Shown here: positions 1-11,744 of the stretch, one piece after another
How positions within the stretch are numbered: position 1 is the first letter of the stretch
Layout: every line of letters starts with the position of its first letter
DNA from: Pseudoclavibacter sp. RFBB5
GTDB taxonomy: Bacteria > Actinomycetota > Actinomycetes > Actinomycetales > Microbacteriaceae
Length of the DNA stretch: 64,000 bases
NCBI RefSeq assembly: GCF_002931555.1
Contig: NZ_PSTZ01000007.1
Span: 496,001-560,000 of the forward strand
Direction: 5' to 3'
Made by a program: the position numbers and the translations under genes
The notes under the pieces: model-generated
The model's database searches: none
Told to the model about the DNA's origin: nothing
What the model saw: only the letters and a program-made list of their open reading frames with translations

Positions 1-235
1 ATCGCTCGTAGAACGCGATCTGCGGCTTGATCACGCCGACGCGCTCCGCCGATGCCTCGACGACGCGGAGTCCGAACTCCCTGGCACCCGCCGCGGTGTT
101 CGGCAGCCCCCACGCGTCGAGCAGGAACTCATGCGGATCGATGCCGATGCACAGCCTGCCCCGGTTCTCCACGGCGTGCTGGAGTCGGGCTCCGAACCCG
201 CTCCCTCCAGCACGCGCCGCGAACGCCTCAGTCAA
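1..235 (-). CDS. pyrF: Orotidine 5'-phosphate decarboxylase, N-terminal part (cut by window edge)
   Basis: Last step of UMP synthesis, decarboxylation of OMP. Only the first 78 codons are present. They show the long-form (mycobacterial-type) PyrF N-terminus with FGARL followed by GRLCIGIDPH, the substrate-binding strand, and then VIKPQIAFYE, which carries the conserved lysine region. The start is a TTG that directly follows the carB stop codon; the G-rich site AGAGGGGGG about eight bases upstream supports it. It is the last visible gene of the pyr operon and is probably translated in coupling with carB. The catalytic DxKxxD centre lies outside the window. Confidence 0.9.
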   Translation of the reverse strand, partial: MTEAFAARAGGSGFGARLQHAVENRGRLCIGIDPHEFLLDAWGLPNTAAGAREFGLRVVEASAERVGVIKPQIAFYER

Positions 236-3535
<3,300 letters not shown>

Positions 3536-3537
3536 GC

Positions 3538-4710
3538 TTACGCGTTCTCCTGGCCGTTGGTGGGGGTGGATGAGGTGGCGAGGTGCTCGCGCACCATCTC
3601 CCTGAACTGGTCGAAGAGCGGGGCCGAGTCGTGGGGGCCCGCCGCCGCCTCTGGGTGGAACTGCACGCTGAACGCCGGGATGTCGAGGCAGCGGAGGCCT
3701 TCGACGACCTGGTCGTTGAGGCCGATGTGGCTGACCTGCGCGCGGCCGAAGCCGGCTGGCGTCTCGACGGGGCCGTCGAGTGGAGCCTGGACGGCGAAGC
3801 CGTGGTTCTGGGCGGTGATCTCGATGCGGCCGGAGAACGTGTCGACGACGGGCTGGTTGATGCCGCGGTGGCCGAAGGGCAGCTTGTACGTGTCGAAGCC
3901 GAGGGCACGGCCGAGCAGCTGGTTGCCGAAGCAGATGCCGAAGAACGGTGTGCCGTCGCGGAGGACGTTCTGCAGCAGCTCCACGTGCGCGTCGCTGGAT
4001 GCAGGGTCGCCCGGCCCGTTGGAGTAGAAGACGGCGGTGGGGGCGAGCTCGCGGAGCTGGTCGATGGTCGTGGCGTGCGGCAGCACGTGCACGTCGAAGC
4101 CACGCTCGGCCAGCGCCTTGATCGTGGCCGTCTTGATGCCCAGGTCGATGATGGCGACGGAGCCGATCCGCTCGTCGGCCGTCGACGGGTGCACGATGGG
4201 CTCCGGCGTCGAGACGCGGTCGCTGAGGTTGCGGCCCGCCATGCTCGGCTGCGAACGCACCTTCTCGAGCAGCGTGGTCTCGTCGGCCGAGGCCGCCTCG
4301 CCGGAGAAGATCCCGCCGCGCATCGAGCCCTCGCTGCGGATGCGTCGCGTGAGCGCACGGGTGTCGACGCCGGCGATGCCGACGATGCTGGTCTCGGTCA
4401 GGGCGTTCTCGAGCGTGTCCTCGGAGCGCCAGTTCGAGACGACGCGGGAGGGGTCGCGGACGACGTAGCCGTCGACCCAGATCTGGCGCGACTCCATGTC
4501 CTCCGCGTTGACCCCGGTGTTGCCGATGTGCGGGGCGGTCTGGACGACGATCTGGCCTGCGTAGCTCGGGTCCGTCAGCGTCTCCTGGTAGCCGGTCATG
4601 CCGGTCGAGAACACGACTTCGCCGAGCGTCTCGCCGACGGCGCCGTACGCGTCGCCCTCGTATCGCGTCCCGTCCTCCAGGACGAGCACGGCGGGAATTG
4701 GTGGCGTCAT
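3538..4710 (-). CDS. carA: Carbamoyl-phosphate synthase small chain (glutaminase)
   Basis: Glutamine amidotransferase subunit that hydrolyses glutamine and channels ammonia to CarB. The 390 aa product has an N-terminal CPSase small-chain domain ([18 protein letters not shown]) and a C-terminal class I glutaminase domain. The nucleophile cysteine lies in [10 protein letters not shown] near residue 262, and the His/Glu pair is in FHPEA. The start ATG overlaps the stop of the preceding PH-like gene (ATGA) and has a GAGGAG ribosome site; longer in-frame extensions upstream lie inside that gene and are not credible. Confidence 0.98.
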   Translation of the reverse strand: MTPPIPAVLVLEDGTRYEGDAYGAVGETLGEVVFSTGMTGYQETLTDPSYAGQIVVQTAPHIGNTGVNAEDMESRQIWVDGYVVRDPSRVVSNWRSEDTLENALTETSIVGIAGVDTRALTRRIRSEGSMRGGIFSGEAASADETTLLEKVRSQPSMAGRNLSDRVSTPEPIVHPSTADERIGSVAIIDLGIKTATIKALAERGFDVHVLPHATTIDQLRELAPTAVFYSNGPGDPASSDAHVELLQNVLRDGTPFFGICFGNQLLGRALGFDTYKLPFGHRGINQPVVDTFSGRIEITAQNHGFAVQAPLDGPVETPAGFGRAQVSHIGLNDQVVEGLRCLDIPAFSVQFHPEAAAGPHDSAPLFDQFREMVREHLATSSTPTNGQENA

Positions 4711-5249
4711 GAGGACTCCTCGGTCGTGGGGGCTGGTGTTCGCTGCAGCGAGTGCAGCGCGGTCTTGAGCTGTTCTCGCGCGGTGGCGTCGACAACTCGG
4801 AGGGAGGTCTCGACGCTCACGCGGTCGCTCGCTGCGTCGTCGCCGGGCAGGAGCCACCGGATGATCGTGAGCCCGCCGTTCTCGACGACTCGGTCGATCG
4901 TGACGGTGCCGTCGATGGTGGCCTCGATGTCTGCCGCGGGGATGAAGAAGGCTCGTTCGCCTGCGATGCGCACGACGAGTCCTTCCCGGAGCACGGTCAC
5001 CTCAGCCCGCCCCCGGAATCCGAGCGGCGGGACGACGATGCGGTCGAGGGTGTCACCCGTGCGGCTCGTCGACACGTAGTGCACGTCGTGCCAGTGCCCG
5101 AGCGGCTGCTCCGTCGACTGCGGGGGGCTCAGGGGCGTGGCGATGCCGGCCTGCGCCCGTGTCCGGCGTCGCCAGCCGAGCCACATGAGCGCGACGATGA
5201 CGAGGAACGCGACGATCGTGAGGGCGGCGGGGAGTACGCGGTCGTCCAT
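4707..5249 (-). CDS. PH-like domain membrane protein of the pyr operon
   Basis: Function unknown. The 180 aa product starts with one membrane segment (about residues 5-24, [19 protein letters not shown]) followed by a short basic stretch and a cytoplasmic domain. That domain is rich in short beta strands ([37 protein letters not shown]) and ends in a helix, as in bacterial PH-like folds. It overlaps pyrC by one base and carA by four, so it is translated with the pyrimidine genes. A membrane protein at this place between pyrC and carA is also known in mycobacterial pyr operons (the Rv1382 position), yet no role in pyrimidine synthesis is established. PH-like fold assignment is from sequence pattern only. 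Confidence 0.85.
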   Translation of the reverse strand: MDDRVLPAALTIVAFLVIVALMWLGWRRRTRAQAGIATPLSPPQSTEQPLGHWHDVHYVSTSRTGDTLDRIVVPPLGFRGRAEVTVLREGLVVRIAGERAFFIPAADIEATIDGTVTIDRVVENGGLTIIRWLLPGDDAASDRVSVETSLRVVDATAREQLKTALHSLQRTPAPTTEESS

Positions 5250-6592
5250 CAGGCGAGTTCCTGCTCGCGCGCTCGGGCGGCGGCGGCCGCACCTTCGGCC
5301 GAGAGGAGGACGCCGTCGTCGAGCGTGCGGGTTCCGCGGTAGACGGTGTGCACGACCCGGCCGGGCAGCGGCATGCCGAGGAATGGCGAGTTGATGCTCT
5401 TGCCTCCGAGTGCGGCCGTCGTGAAGTCAGCCGTCGGGGCTGGGTCGTAGAAGACGAGGTTGGCGAGCTCGCCGGCCGCGACGGGGCGTCCAGATGCGGA
5501 GTCGCCCCCGATGCGAGCGGGAGTCTCGGACATGATCCGCGCCACGTCCGCCCAGCTGAGCGCGCCCGTGTCGATCATGGTGTGCTGCACGACGCGCAGG
5601 GCGGACTCGAGCCCGACCATGCCCATCGCGGCCTGGTCCCACTCGGTCTCCTTGGCATCGACGGGATGCGGCGCGTGGTCGGTGGCGACGATGTCGATCG
5701 TGCCGTCGGCCAGCGCTTCTCGCACCGCGAGCACGTCATCCTGCGTCCGAAGCGGCGGGTTGACCTTGAACCGGGCGTCGTAGCCGCGCACGAGCTCCTC
5801 GGTGAGGAGGAGGTGGTGGGGCGTGACCTCAGCGGTCACGTCGATGCCGCGTGTCTTTGCCCACCGCACGACATCCACACCTTCGCGGGTGGAGACGTGG
5901 CAGACGTGCAGGCGTGAGGAGACGTGATCGGCGAGCAGTGCGTCGCGCGCGATGATCGACGATTCGGCCACCGCCGGCCACCCGCCGAGGCCGAGCTCGG
6001 CCGAGAGCGCCCCTTCGTTCATCTGGGCCCCTGCCGTGAGGCGAGGGTCCTGGGCGTGCTGGGCGACGACTCCGCCGAACGCCTTCACGTACTCGAGGGC
6101 GCGACGCATGATGAGCGGATCGAAGACGCACTTGCCGTCGTCGGAGAACACGCGGACGCCGGCGTTCGACTGCGCCATCGCGCCGATCTCGGAGAGCTGC
6201 TCGCCTTCGAGCCCGACCGTCACGGCCCCGATGGGCCGGACATCGGCGTATCCGGCGGCGCGACCGAGCGCGGCGACCGCCTCGACCACACCCGCCGTGT
6301 CCTGGACCGGAGAGGTGTTCGCCATGGCGAACACCGTCGTGTACCCGCCGAACGCCGCCGCGCGGGTGCCGGTGAGCACCGTCTCGCTCGACTCGAAGCC
6401 AGGTTCGCGCAGGTGCGTGTGGAGGTCGACGAGGCCGGGCAGGAGCACGAGGCCCTCGACGTCGATGACGCGTTCCACGCCGTCGACGGAGACGGATCCG
6501 GCCGGGGCGACTTCGGCGATCGTGGTTCCGGCGACGAGCACGTCGACGGGGTCGGCGCCGAGCAGCTTGGCGCCTCGATACAGCGTGGTCAT
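5249..6592 (-). CDS. pyrC: Dihydroorotase
   Basis: Cyclises carbamoyl aspartate to dihydroorotate in pyrimidine synthesis. The 447 aa product is a class I (PyrC/allantoinase-like) amidohydrolase. The metal-binding DLHTHLREPG lies near residue 58, HVCHVS follows in mid-protein, and the catalytic aspartate is in ATDHAPHP. The ATG start has GAGAAAGG upstream; in-frame extension upstream runs into the pyrB end and is not used. It follows pyrB by 29 bases and overlaps the PH-like gene by one base. Confidence 0.97.
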   Translation of the reverse strand: MTTLYRGAKLLGADPVDVLVAGTTIAEVAPAGSVSVDGVERVIDVEGLVLLPGLVDLHTHLREPGFESSETVLTGTRAAAFGGYTTVFAMANTSPVQDTAGVVEAVAALGRAAGYADVRPIGAVTVGLEGEQLSEIGAMAQSNAGVRVFSDDGKCVFDPLIMRRALEYVKAFGGVVAQHAQDPRLTAGAQMNEGALSAELGLGGWPAVAESSIIARDALLADHVSSRLHVCHVSTREGVDVVRWAKTRGIDVTAEVTPHHLLLTEELVRGYDARFKVNPPLRTQDDVLAVREALADGTIDIVATDHAPHPVDAKETEWDQAAMGMVGLESALRVVQHTMIDTGALSWADVARIMSETPARIGGDSASGRPVAAGELANLVFYDPAPTADFTTAALGGKSINSPFLGMPLPGRVVHTVYRGTRTLDDGVLLSAEGAAAAARAREQELA

Positions 6593-6621
6593 GGTGCCTT
6601 TCTCGTTTCCTGGGCCCTGGT

Positions 6622-7581
6622 TCACGAGCCGCTCCCCTCGCGCTCGCCGGAGCAGAGCACGTAGAGCGCGGCCATGCGGACGGCGACGCCGTTCGCGACC
6701 TGCTCGAGGACGGTCGACTGCGGTGAGTCGGCGGCGATCGAGGAGATCTCCAGACCGCGGTTCATGGGGCCGGGATGCATGACCATCGTAGCCTCGGGCA
6801 GGCTCCGGAACCGGGTCTCGCCGAGCCCCCAGTTCTTGGCGTACTCGCGCGTGTTCGGGAAGAAGGCGTCGTGCATCCGCTCCGCCTGGATGCGGAGCAG
6901 CATGACCGCGGTCGGGTGCGTGGCGAGCGCCGCGTCGAGGTCGCTCGTGATCGTCGCCGGCCAGGACTCCGTGCGCACGGGGACGAGGGTCGGCGGGCCG
7001 ACGAGCGTGACCTCGGCCCCGAGGGTCGTGAGGAGCCACACGTTCGATCTGGCCACTCGCGAGTGCAGGATGTCACCGACGATGACGATGTGGCAGCCGT
7101 CGAGTCCCTTTCCGCGGGCCGCGGCGCGTCCGTGGACGCGACGTCGCAGCGTGAACGCGTCGAGGAGCGCCTGCGTGGGGTGCTCGTGCATGCCGTCGCC
7201 GGCGTTCAGGATGGGGGCGTCGATCCAGTCACGCTCGGCGAGGAGCTGCGGCGCGCCGCTCGAGGGGTGCCTGATGACGACGGCATCGGCGCCGATGGCC
7301 TTGAGCGTCTGCGCCGTGTCCTTGAGCGACTCTCCCTTGGAGACGCTCGATCCCTTGGCGCCGAAGTTGATGACGTCAGCGGAGAGTCGCTTCTCCGCGG
7401 CTTCGAACGAGATGCGGGTGCGCGTCGAGTCCTCATAGAACAGGTTCACGACGGTGATGCCTCGAAGAGCTGGCAGCTTCTTGACCTCGCGGTCGCCGAC
7501 ATCCGACATGTCCTCGGCGACGTCGAGCAGCATGATCGCGTCCTCGCGACTCATGCCCTTCGTGGAGAGCAGGTGCTTCAT
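6622..7581 (-). CDS. pyrB: Aspartate carbamoyltransferase catalytic chain
   Basis: Condenses carbamoyl phosphate with aspartate, the committed step of pyrimidine synthesis. The 319 aa product has the carbamoyl-phosphate binding STRTRISFE (near residue 51), the HPTQALLD motif and HPGPMNRG. No regulatory pyrI gene follows, as expected in Gram-positive bacteria. It overlaps pyrR by four bases, so its translation is probably coupled to that of the regulator. Confidence 0.97.
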   Translation of the reverse strand: MKHLLSTKGMSREDAIMLLDVAEDMSDVGDREVKKLPALRGITVVNLFYEDSTRTRISFEAAEKRLSADVINFGAKGSSVSKGESLKDTAQTLKAIGADAVVIRHPSSGAPQLLAERDWIDAPILNAGDGMHEHPTQALLDAFTLRRRVHGRAAARGKGLDGCHIVIVGDILHSRVARSNVWLLTTLGAEVTLVGPPTLVPVRTESWPATITSDLDAALATHPTAVMLLRIQAERMHDAFFPNTREYAKNWGLGETRFRSLPEATMVMHPGPMNRGLEISSIAADSPQSTVLEQVANGVAVRMAALYVLCSGEREGSGS

Positions 7582-8141
7582 GCGCGTCCCCCGTCGGTGA
7601 TGACGACGCGGTCGCCGCCGTCGAGCTCCGTGAGCTCGACGCCGATGCGCTCGCTCCGGGCGGAGGGCAGGTTCTTCCCGACGTAGTCCGCGCGGATCGG
7701 GAGCTCGCGGTGCCCGCGGTCGACCAGGACGGCGAGCTGCACGGCACGAGGCCGGCCGGTATCGCTGAGCGCGTCGAGGGCGGCTCGCACCGTGCGGCCG
7801 GAGAAGAGCACGTCATCGACGAGCACCACGGTCTTGCCGTCGATGCCGCCCACAGGGATGTGCGTGGGCTGCGAGACGCGTGCCGGTCCGCGGCGCAGAT
7901 CGTCACGGTACATCGTCACGTCGAGTGCGCCAGCGATCTCCGCGGCGTCGACGTGTGTCCCGTTCGAGGCCTCGAAGCCGGCGATGAGGCTGGCGAGGCG
8001 CTTCGCGAGGGGAACTCCTCGGCTCGGGATGCCGAGCAGGAGCAGGTCCTTCGACCCACGGTTCTGCTCGAGGATCTGGTGCGCGATTCGCACGAGGGCT
8101 CGTTGAACGTCGTCGTGATTCAGCACGGTTCGCTGGGGCAC
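7578..8141 (-). CDS. pyrR: Bifunctional pyr operon RNA-binding regulator / uracil phosphoribosyltransferase
   Basis: PyrR senses UMP/UTP and binds the leader of its own mRNA; most members also have weak uracil phosphoribosyltransferase activity. The 187 aa product has the type I PRTase fold with the PRPP loop [13 protein letters not shown] (about residues 106-118), LLLGIPSRG near the N-terminus and basic stretches around [11 protein letters not shown]. The GTG start lies five bases after a perfect AAGGAGG. That site lies inside a PyrR-type hairpin (see 8147-8180), which implies translational autoregulation of the operon. Confidence 0.97.
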   Translation of the reverse strand: MPQRTVLNHDDVQRALVRIAHQILEQNRGSKDLLLLGIPSRGVPLAKRLASLIAGFEASNGTHVDAAEIAGALDVTMYRDDLRRGPARVSQPTHIPVGGIDGKTVVLVDDVLFSGRTVRAALDALSDTGRPRAVQLAVLVDRGHRELPIRADYVGKNLPSARSERIGVELTELDGGDRVVITDGGRA

Positions 8142-8146
8142 GTCGA

Positions 8147-8180
8147 CCTCCTTCCCCGCCTCACTGGACGGTGTTAAAGG
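8147..8180 (-). promoter_or_regulatory. Candidate PyrR-binding hairpin covering the pyrR ribosome site
   Basis: Read on the minus strand the segment folds as CCTT, bulge TAACA, CCG, loop TCCAGTGAGG, CGG, GG, AAGG. The loop matches the PyrR anti-attenuator loop known from Bacillus (UCCAGAGAGG) at nearly every position. The closing AAGG is the first part of the AAGGAGG ribosome site of pyrR, so folding or PyrR binding would hide it. This fits the translational repression model proposed for mycobacterial PyrR. No U-tract terminator follows. Confidence 0.75.
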
Positions 8181-8237
8181 ATGTCTGGAACTGGGGGCCG
8201 GGCCGTCTCGCCTGTGGCGGTCTCGGCTCGAGCCCCC

Positions 8238-8246
8238 AGCCTAGCA
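8238..8246 (-). promoter_or_regulatory. Candidate extended -10 promoter for the pyr operon
   Basis: The minus strand reads TGCTAGGCT just after the nusB stop: a TGN extension plus the TANNNT hexamer TAGGCT. No good -35 is visible. The leader to the pyrR start would be about 90 bases and include the PyrR hairpin. The sequence CTGGGGGC at 8239-8232 can also pair with GCCCCCAG at 8198-8191, which matters only if transcripts read through from nusB. Confidence 0.4.
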
Positions 8247-8250
8247 TCGG

Positions 8251-8658
8251 CTACTGCTCGCTGATGCGGCCGAGCACGCCGTGGATGAACTTGCCCGACG
8301 CGTCCGTCGAGTACTCACCGGCGGCGCTGACGGCCTCGGTGATGGCCACGGCGGCGGGGATCTCGTCGTTGTACTTGAGCTCCCAGATCGCGACGCGGAG
8401 GATCGAGCGGTCGAGCGCGGGCATGCGCTCCAGCGTCCAGTCGCGAGCGGTCTCGACGATGTAGCCGTCGATCTCATCTGCGTGCTCGATGACGCCGAGC
8501 ACGATCTCCCTGGCGTAGCGCCAGCTCGCCGCGCGGTCGGGCTCATCAGCGGCCCGCTCCGCTTCCTGGCCGAGGAGCTCGGGGATCGGGGTCCCGCGAA
8601 CGTCGGAGGCGAACAGGATGTCCATGGCGCGCTTGCGCGCCTTCGTGCGCGCGCTCAC
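8251..8658 (-). CDS. nusB: Transcription antitermination factor NusB
   Basis: RNA-binding helical protein that works with NusE/S10 and NusA in rRNA antitermination. The 135 aa length is normal. The N-terminus shows the family pattern RKRAMDILFASD, and the C-terminal half has LDRSILRVAIWEL and AVAITEAVSAAGEYS, diagnostic for NusB. GTG start overlapping the efp stop by one base (TAGTG), so the two genes are probably translationally coupled. Confidence 0.95.
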   Translation of the reverse strand: MSARTKARKRAMDILFASDVRGTPIPELLGQEAERAADEPDRAASWRYAREIVLGVIEHADEIDGYIVETARDWTLERMPALDRSILRVAIWELKYNDEIPAAVAITEAVSAAGEYSTDASGKFIHGVLGRISEQ

Positions 8659-9221
8659 TAGTCGTTGACGCGGCCCAGGTAGTCGCCCGTGCGGGTGTCG
8701 ATCTTGACCTTCGTGCCGGCGTCGACGAACAGCGGAACCTGGATCTCCGCGCCGGTCTCGACGGTCGCGGGCTTGGTGCCCGCATTGGAGCGGTCGCCCT
8801 GCAGGCCCGGCTCGGTGTACGTGATCTCGAGCACCACCGACGGCGGGAGCTCGATGTAGAGCGGCTCGCCCTCGTTCAGCGCGATCTGCACGCTCTGCTG
8901 CTCGAGCATGTACTTGGCCGCGTCACCCACGATCCGCTCGTCGAGCGTGATCTGGTCGTAGTCGGTCTGGTCCATGAAGACGTAGCCGTCGCCGTCGCGG
9001 TAGAGGTACTGGAAGTCGCGGCGGTCGACCGTCGCGGTCTCGATCTTGGCGCCGGCGTTGAACGTGCGGTCGACGGTCTTGCCGCTGACGACCTGCTTGA
9101 GCTTGGTGCGCACGAAGGCACCGCCCTTGCCGGGCTTGACGTGCTGGAAGTCGATGACCTGCCAGAGTTGCTTCTCGATGAGAAGCACAACGCCGTTCTT
9201 GATGTCTGCCGTAGTTGCCAT
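8658..9221 (-). CDS. efp: Elongation factor P
   Basis: Relieves ribosome stalling at polyproline stretches. The 187 aa product has the three-domain EF-P layout: N-terminal KOW-like domain with the tip lysine in VKPGKGGAF (about residues 29-37), then two OB folds, ending with the signature [10 protein letters not shown]. The ATG has GGAGAAAC upstream. A small hairpin (9240-9259) precedes it. It forms an operon with nusB. Confidence 0.97.
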   Translation of the reverse strand: MATTADIKNGVVLLIEKQLWQVIDFQHVKPGKGGAFVRTKLKQVVSGKTVDRTFNAGAKIETATVDRRDFQYLYRDGDGYVFMDQTDYDQITLDERIVGDAAKYMLEQQSVQIALNEGEPLYIELPPSVVLEITYTEPGLQGDRSNAGTKPATVETGAEIQVPLFVDAGTKVKIDTRTGDYLGRVND

Positions 9222-9239
9222 GGAAGTTTCTCCGTGTCC

Positions 9240-9259
9240 ATCCCGCGCAAGAGCGGGAT
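9240..9259 (-). other. Inverted repeat in the efp leader
   Basis: ATCCCGC and GCGGGAT form a perfect 7 bp stem around a 6-base loop, 18 bases upstream of the efp start. No U-tract follows. It may be a leader hairpin of efp or a weak terminator behind aroQ. Confidence 0.4.
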
Positions 9260-9337
9260 TCTTCAGTTATCGCCACCTGGTTGAGGTACGCGCGAGCTGT
9301 CGGCGCGAGGCGTTTGCCCCAGCGGCCCCGGAGAAGT

Positions 9338-9805
9338 CTAGTGCAGGGTCTCCGAAGAGGCCTGTTTCGCCTCGCTCATGGCGCGGATGCCTTCGAGTGC
9401 CGCCAGGTACGAGCCTGCGCCGAGACCGGCGACGACGCCCGTCGCGACCGCCGAGATGACGCTCGTGTGCCGGAACGTCTCGCGTGCGTGCGGGTTCGAC
9501 AGGTGCACCTCGATGACCGGGGTCCCCGTCTCCGTGACGATCGAGACCGCGTCGCGGAGCGCGATGGAGTAATGGGTGAGCGCGGCGGGGTTCAGGATGA
9601 CCGGGGTGCGCGCATCCGCCGCTTCATGCAGCCACTCGACCAGCTGGCCCTCGAAGTTGGACTGCCGTGCGTCGATCTCGACGCCGCCGCCAGCTGCAGC
9701 GCGGAGGAGCTCGACGATGTCGGCGAGCGTCTGCGTGCCGTACGTCTCCGGCTCGCGCGTGCCGAGTCGATCGAGGTTGGGGCCGCCGAGAACGAGGATG
9801 CGCAT
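9338..9805 (-). CDS. aroQ: 3-dehydroquinate dehydratase, type II
   Basis: Third step of the shikimate pathway. The 155 aa product has the type II residues: the catalytic tyrosine in ETYG, RQSNFEGQLV, the ILNPAALTHYS loop and HLSNPHARE with the catalytic histidine. A TAGACT hexamer ends seven bases before the ATG and there is no ribosome site, so the gene looks leaderless. It is separated from aroB/K/C/E by a HAD gene and two plus-strand genes. Confidence 0.95.
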   Translation of the reverse strand: MRILVLGGPNLDRLGTREPETYGTQTLADIVELLRAAAGGGVEIDARQSNFEGQLVEWLHEAADARTPVILNPAALTHYSIALRDAVSIVTETGTPVIEVHLSNPHARETFRHTSVISAVATGVVAGLGAGSYLAALEGIRAMSEAKQASSETLH

Positions 9806-9812
9806 GCGGGTC

Positions 9813-9818
9813 AGTCTA
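9813..9818 (-). promoter_or_regulatory. Candidate -10 element of aroQ
   Basis: TAGACT on the minus strand, seven bases before the aroQ ATG. The spacing predicts transcription starting at or next to the start codon. Confidence 0.5.
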
Positions 9819-9827
9819 TAGACGGGG

Positions 9828-10697
9828 TCAGGCGAAGGCCGCGGTCGGGACGACCGACTCGTCCGCCGAGATGAGCTCGTTGCGCACGAACGCGTTCCAG
9901 ACCCCGTTGTCGTCGACGCCGGTCGTCACCTGGTCGGCGTAGGCCTTGATGGCATCGGGTGCGTTGCCCATCGCGACGCCGACTCCCGTGAGCTGGAGCA
10001 TCTCGACGTCGTTGATGCTGTCGCCGATCCCGATCGTGTCCGCCCGCTCGAGCCCCTTCAGGCGGCACACCTCGAGGATGGCGCTCCCCTTGTTCACGCC
10101 GAGTTGCAGGAGCTCGCCGCTGTGGGGGCCGAGAACAGGGACCGTGGCGTTGATGACGTCGAAGCGTCCGGCGAAGGCCTCGCGGATAGCGTCGATGGGG
10201 GTTTCGGCGCTCAGGAAGCACATCTTGCCGATGTCGTCTCGCAGCACCTCGCCACCCTCCTCGAAGAACGTCTCGAACTGCAGCGCTCCGTCGGCCTCGA
10301 CACGGTCGGAGTCGGCGAGCTCGACGGCGAGCAGCCTCCGGAGGTGCGCGCGGAAGCCGGGACTTGCGACGACTGCCGAGTCGCTCTGCACGTAGAAATC
10401 GATCCCAGACCGGGTGAACACGTCGATGGCGAAGGCGACGTCGTCGAGCGACATCGTGCGTGAGACGCGCGTCTCCCCATCGAACCACACGAAGCTGCCG
10501 CCGGCGCTCACGATTCCGTCGAAGCCGATGTCGAGGATCTGGGGGTAGATCTCCGCGCGCGACCGGCCGGTGCAGATGAAGACCAGGTGGCCGGCGGCCC
10601 TCGCGCGGCTGACGGCCTCGACCGTCGACGGCTGGATGCGCTCCTGCTCGTCGATGAGAGTGCCGTCGATGTCGAGGAAGACGATGCGCCTGGTCAA
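9828..10697 (-). CDS. HAD-superfamily Cof-type phosphatase
   Basis: Probable sugar-phosphate or nucleotide phosphatase of the Cof/YidA group. The 289 aa product opens with the nucleophile motif FLDIDGTLID, has ICTGRS as motif II and ends with GIGDSINDVEML (motif IV), plus GVAMGNAPDAIK typical of the C2B-capped family. The TTG start is chosen because AGAAGGA lies five bases before it. An ATG 18 bases upstream (10715) lacks a well-placed ribosome site but is possible. The substrate cannot be predicted. It stands alone between aroQ and a divergent GNAT gene. Confidence 0.88.
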   Translation of the reverse strand: MTRRIVFLDIDGTLIDEQERIQPSTVEAVSRARAAGHLVFICTGRSRAEIYPQILDIGFDGIVSAGGSFVWFDGETRVSRTMSLDDVAFAIDVFTRSGIDFYVQSDSAVVASPGFRAHLRRLLAVELADSDRVEADGALQFETFFEEGGEVLRDDIGKMCFLSAETPIDAIREAFAGRFDVINATVPVLGPHSGELLQLGVNKGSAILEVCRLKGLERADTIGIGDSINDVEMLQLTGVGVAMGNAPDAIKAYADQVTTGVDDNGVWNAFVRNELISADESVVPTAAFA

Positions 10698-10779
10698 CTG
10701 TGTCCTTCTGCTCATGAGTGCGGCCGATAGCTCCGGCGCCTCGTCGAACGAGGATGACGCTGCAGCTGGGCCGTCCACC

Positions 10780-10785
10780 AGGCTA
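10780..10785 (-). promoter_or_regulatory. Candidate -10 element of the HAD gene
   Basis: TAGCCT on the minus strand in the divergent intergenic region, giving a leader of about 75 bases to the TTG start. No clear -35. Confidence 0.35.
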
Positions 10786-10841
10786 GACGATGCGAGCACG
10801 CGGACGGCACCTGAGGGCTGGCGGCGCTGTCCCTGACGACC

Positions 10842-10847
10842 TAGCCT
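10842..10847 (+). promoter_or_regulatory. Candidate -10 element of the GNAT gene (leaderless)
   Basis: TAGCCT followed by exactly six bases and the ATG; no ribosome site between them. Confidence 0.55.
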
Positions 10848-10853
10848 CGGACC

Positions 10854-11672
10854 ATGTCCGCCGAGTTCGAGACCCTGGCGACCACGGGGTCGTCCACGCC
10901 GTCCGTCGAGGACGCCAGCAGAGCCCTGCGCGCCAGCTGGCCCGCGCTGGACGAACGGCGTCTCGGCGGCTGGGCCGTCGGATTCTCCGAGGGGTTCACG
11001 CGGCGTGCGAACAGCGTGTGGATGCTCGGCGAGGTGGGGGACGTGGAGACGGCCATCGGCACGGTCGAGGAGGCGTACCGTGTGCGTGGCCTCCCCAGCC
11101 GCTTCCTCACGACCGACTCGAGTGACTCGGACGAAGTGGCGGCGCTGCGGGCGTTCGGCTACGTGACGTCACTCTCCGGCGGAGTCCTCGCGCGTGCGCT
11201 CGGCCCAGCAGACGGCCCTCACCAGTCGCTCGCTGGCTCACATCCATCCGCGGTCCTCTCGGTATCCGCCCCGCAGCTCCCACCCGACTGGCTCGACGCC
11301 TGGCTGACCTGGAGCGGCCGACGCCTGCCGAGCGACCGCCGCCTCGCCCCGCGCATCCTGCGCCAGGGCACGCCGAGCTTCCTCAGCGTGAGCGTCGACG
11401 GTTCCAACGTGGCGACCGCGCGGCTCTCGGTGCTCGACGGCATCGGGGTCGTCGACTGCCTGGTCACGGCTCGCGCGAGCCGGGGCCGTGGGTACGCCCG
11501 TCTGCTGCTCGAACGCGCGCAGCACGAGGCCTTCGCGCTCGGCGCATCGTCGTGCCTCGCCATGGTGGTCGACGGCAACGACGCCTCGCTCCGGCTCTTC
11601 GACCGGCTGGGCTACCACCGGCTCGGGGCGTTCCGATACCTGGAGGGTCCAGAGCGGACCGGCTGCTGCTGA
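10854..11672 (+). CDS. GNAT-family N-acetyltransferase
   Basis: Predicted acetyl-CoA dependent acyltransferase with unknown acceptor. The 272 aa product has a divergent N-terminal half and a typical GNAT core in the C-terminal half. VVDCLVTARASRGRGYARLL contains the acetyl-CoA pyrophosphate loop (RGRGYA), followed by LAMVVDGNDASLRLFDRLGY, the usual motif B. The N-terminal half may be a second, degenerate GNAT repeat. The gene starts six bases after a TAGCCT hexamer and seems leaderless. It is an accessory gene between aroQ and aroB. Confidence 0.85.
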   Translation: MSAEFETLATTGSSTPSVEDASRALRASWPALDERRLGGWAVGFSEGFTRRANSVWMLGEVGDVETAIGTVEEAYRVRGLPSRFLTTDSSDSDEVAALRAFGYVTSLSGGVLARALGPADGPHQSLAGSHPSAVLSVSAPQLPPDWLDAWLTWSGRRLPSDRRLAPRILRQGTPSFLSVSVDGSNVATARLSVLDGIGVVDCLVTARASRGRGYARLLLERAQHEAFALGASSCLAMVVDGNDASLRLFDRLGYHRLGAFRYLEGPERTGCC

Positions 11673-11708
11673 ACGCCGCCCTGGCAGCGGCGACCCAGGG
11701 CCGCGTCG

Positions 11709-11714
11709 TAGGGT
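11709..11714 (+). promoter_or_regulatory. Candidate -10 element of the RibD/DHFR-like gene
   Basis: TAGGGT, followed by a short leader containing a GAGGAG ribosome site before the ATG. Confidence 0.45.
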
Positions 11715-11744
11715 CCTCGCACCAGTGAGACAGAGGAGCAGCCC

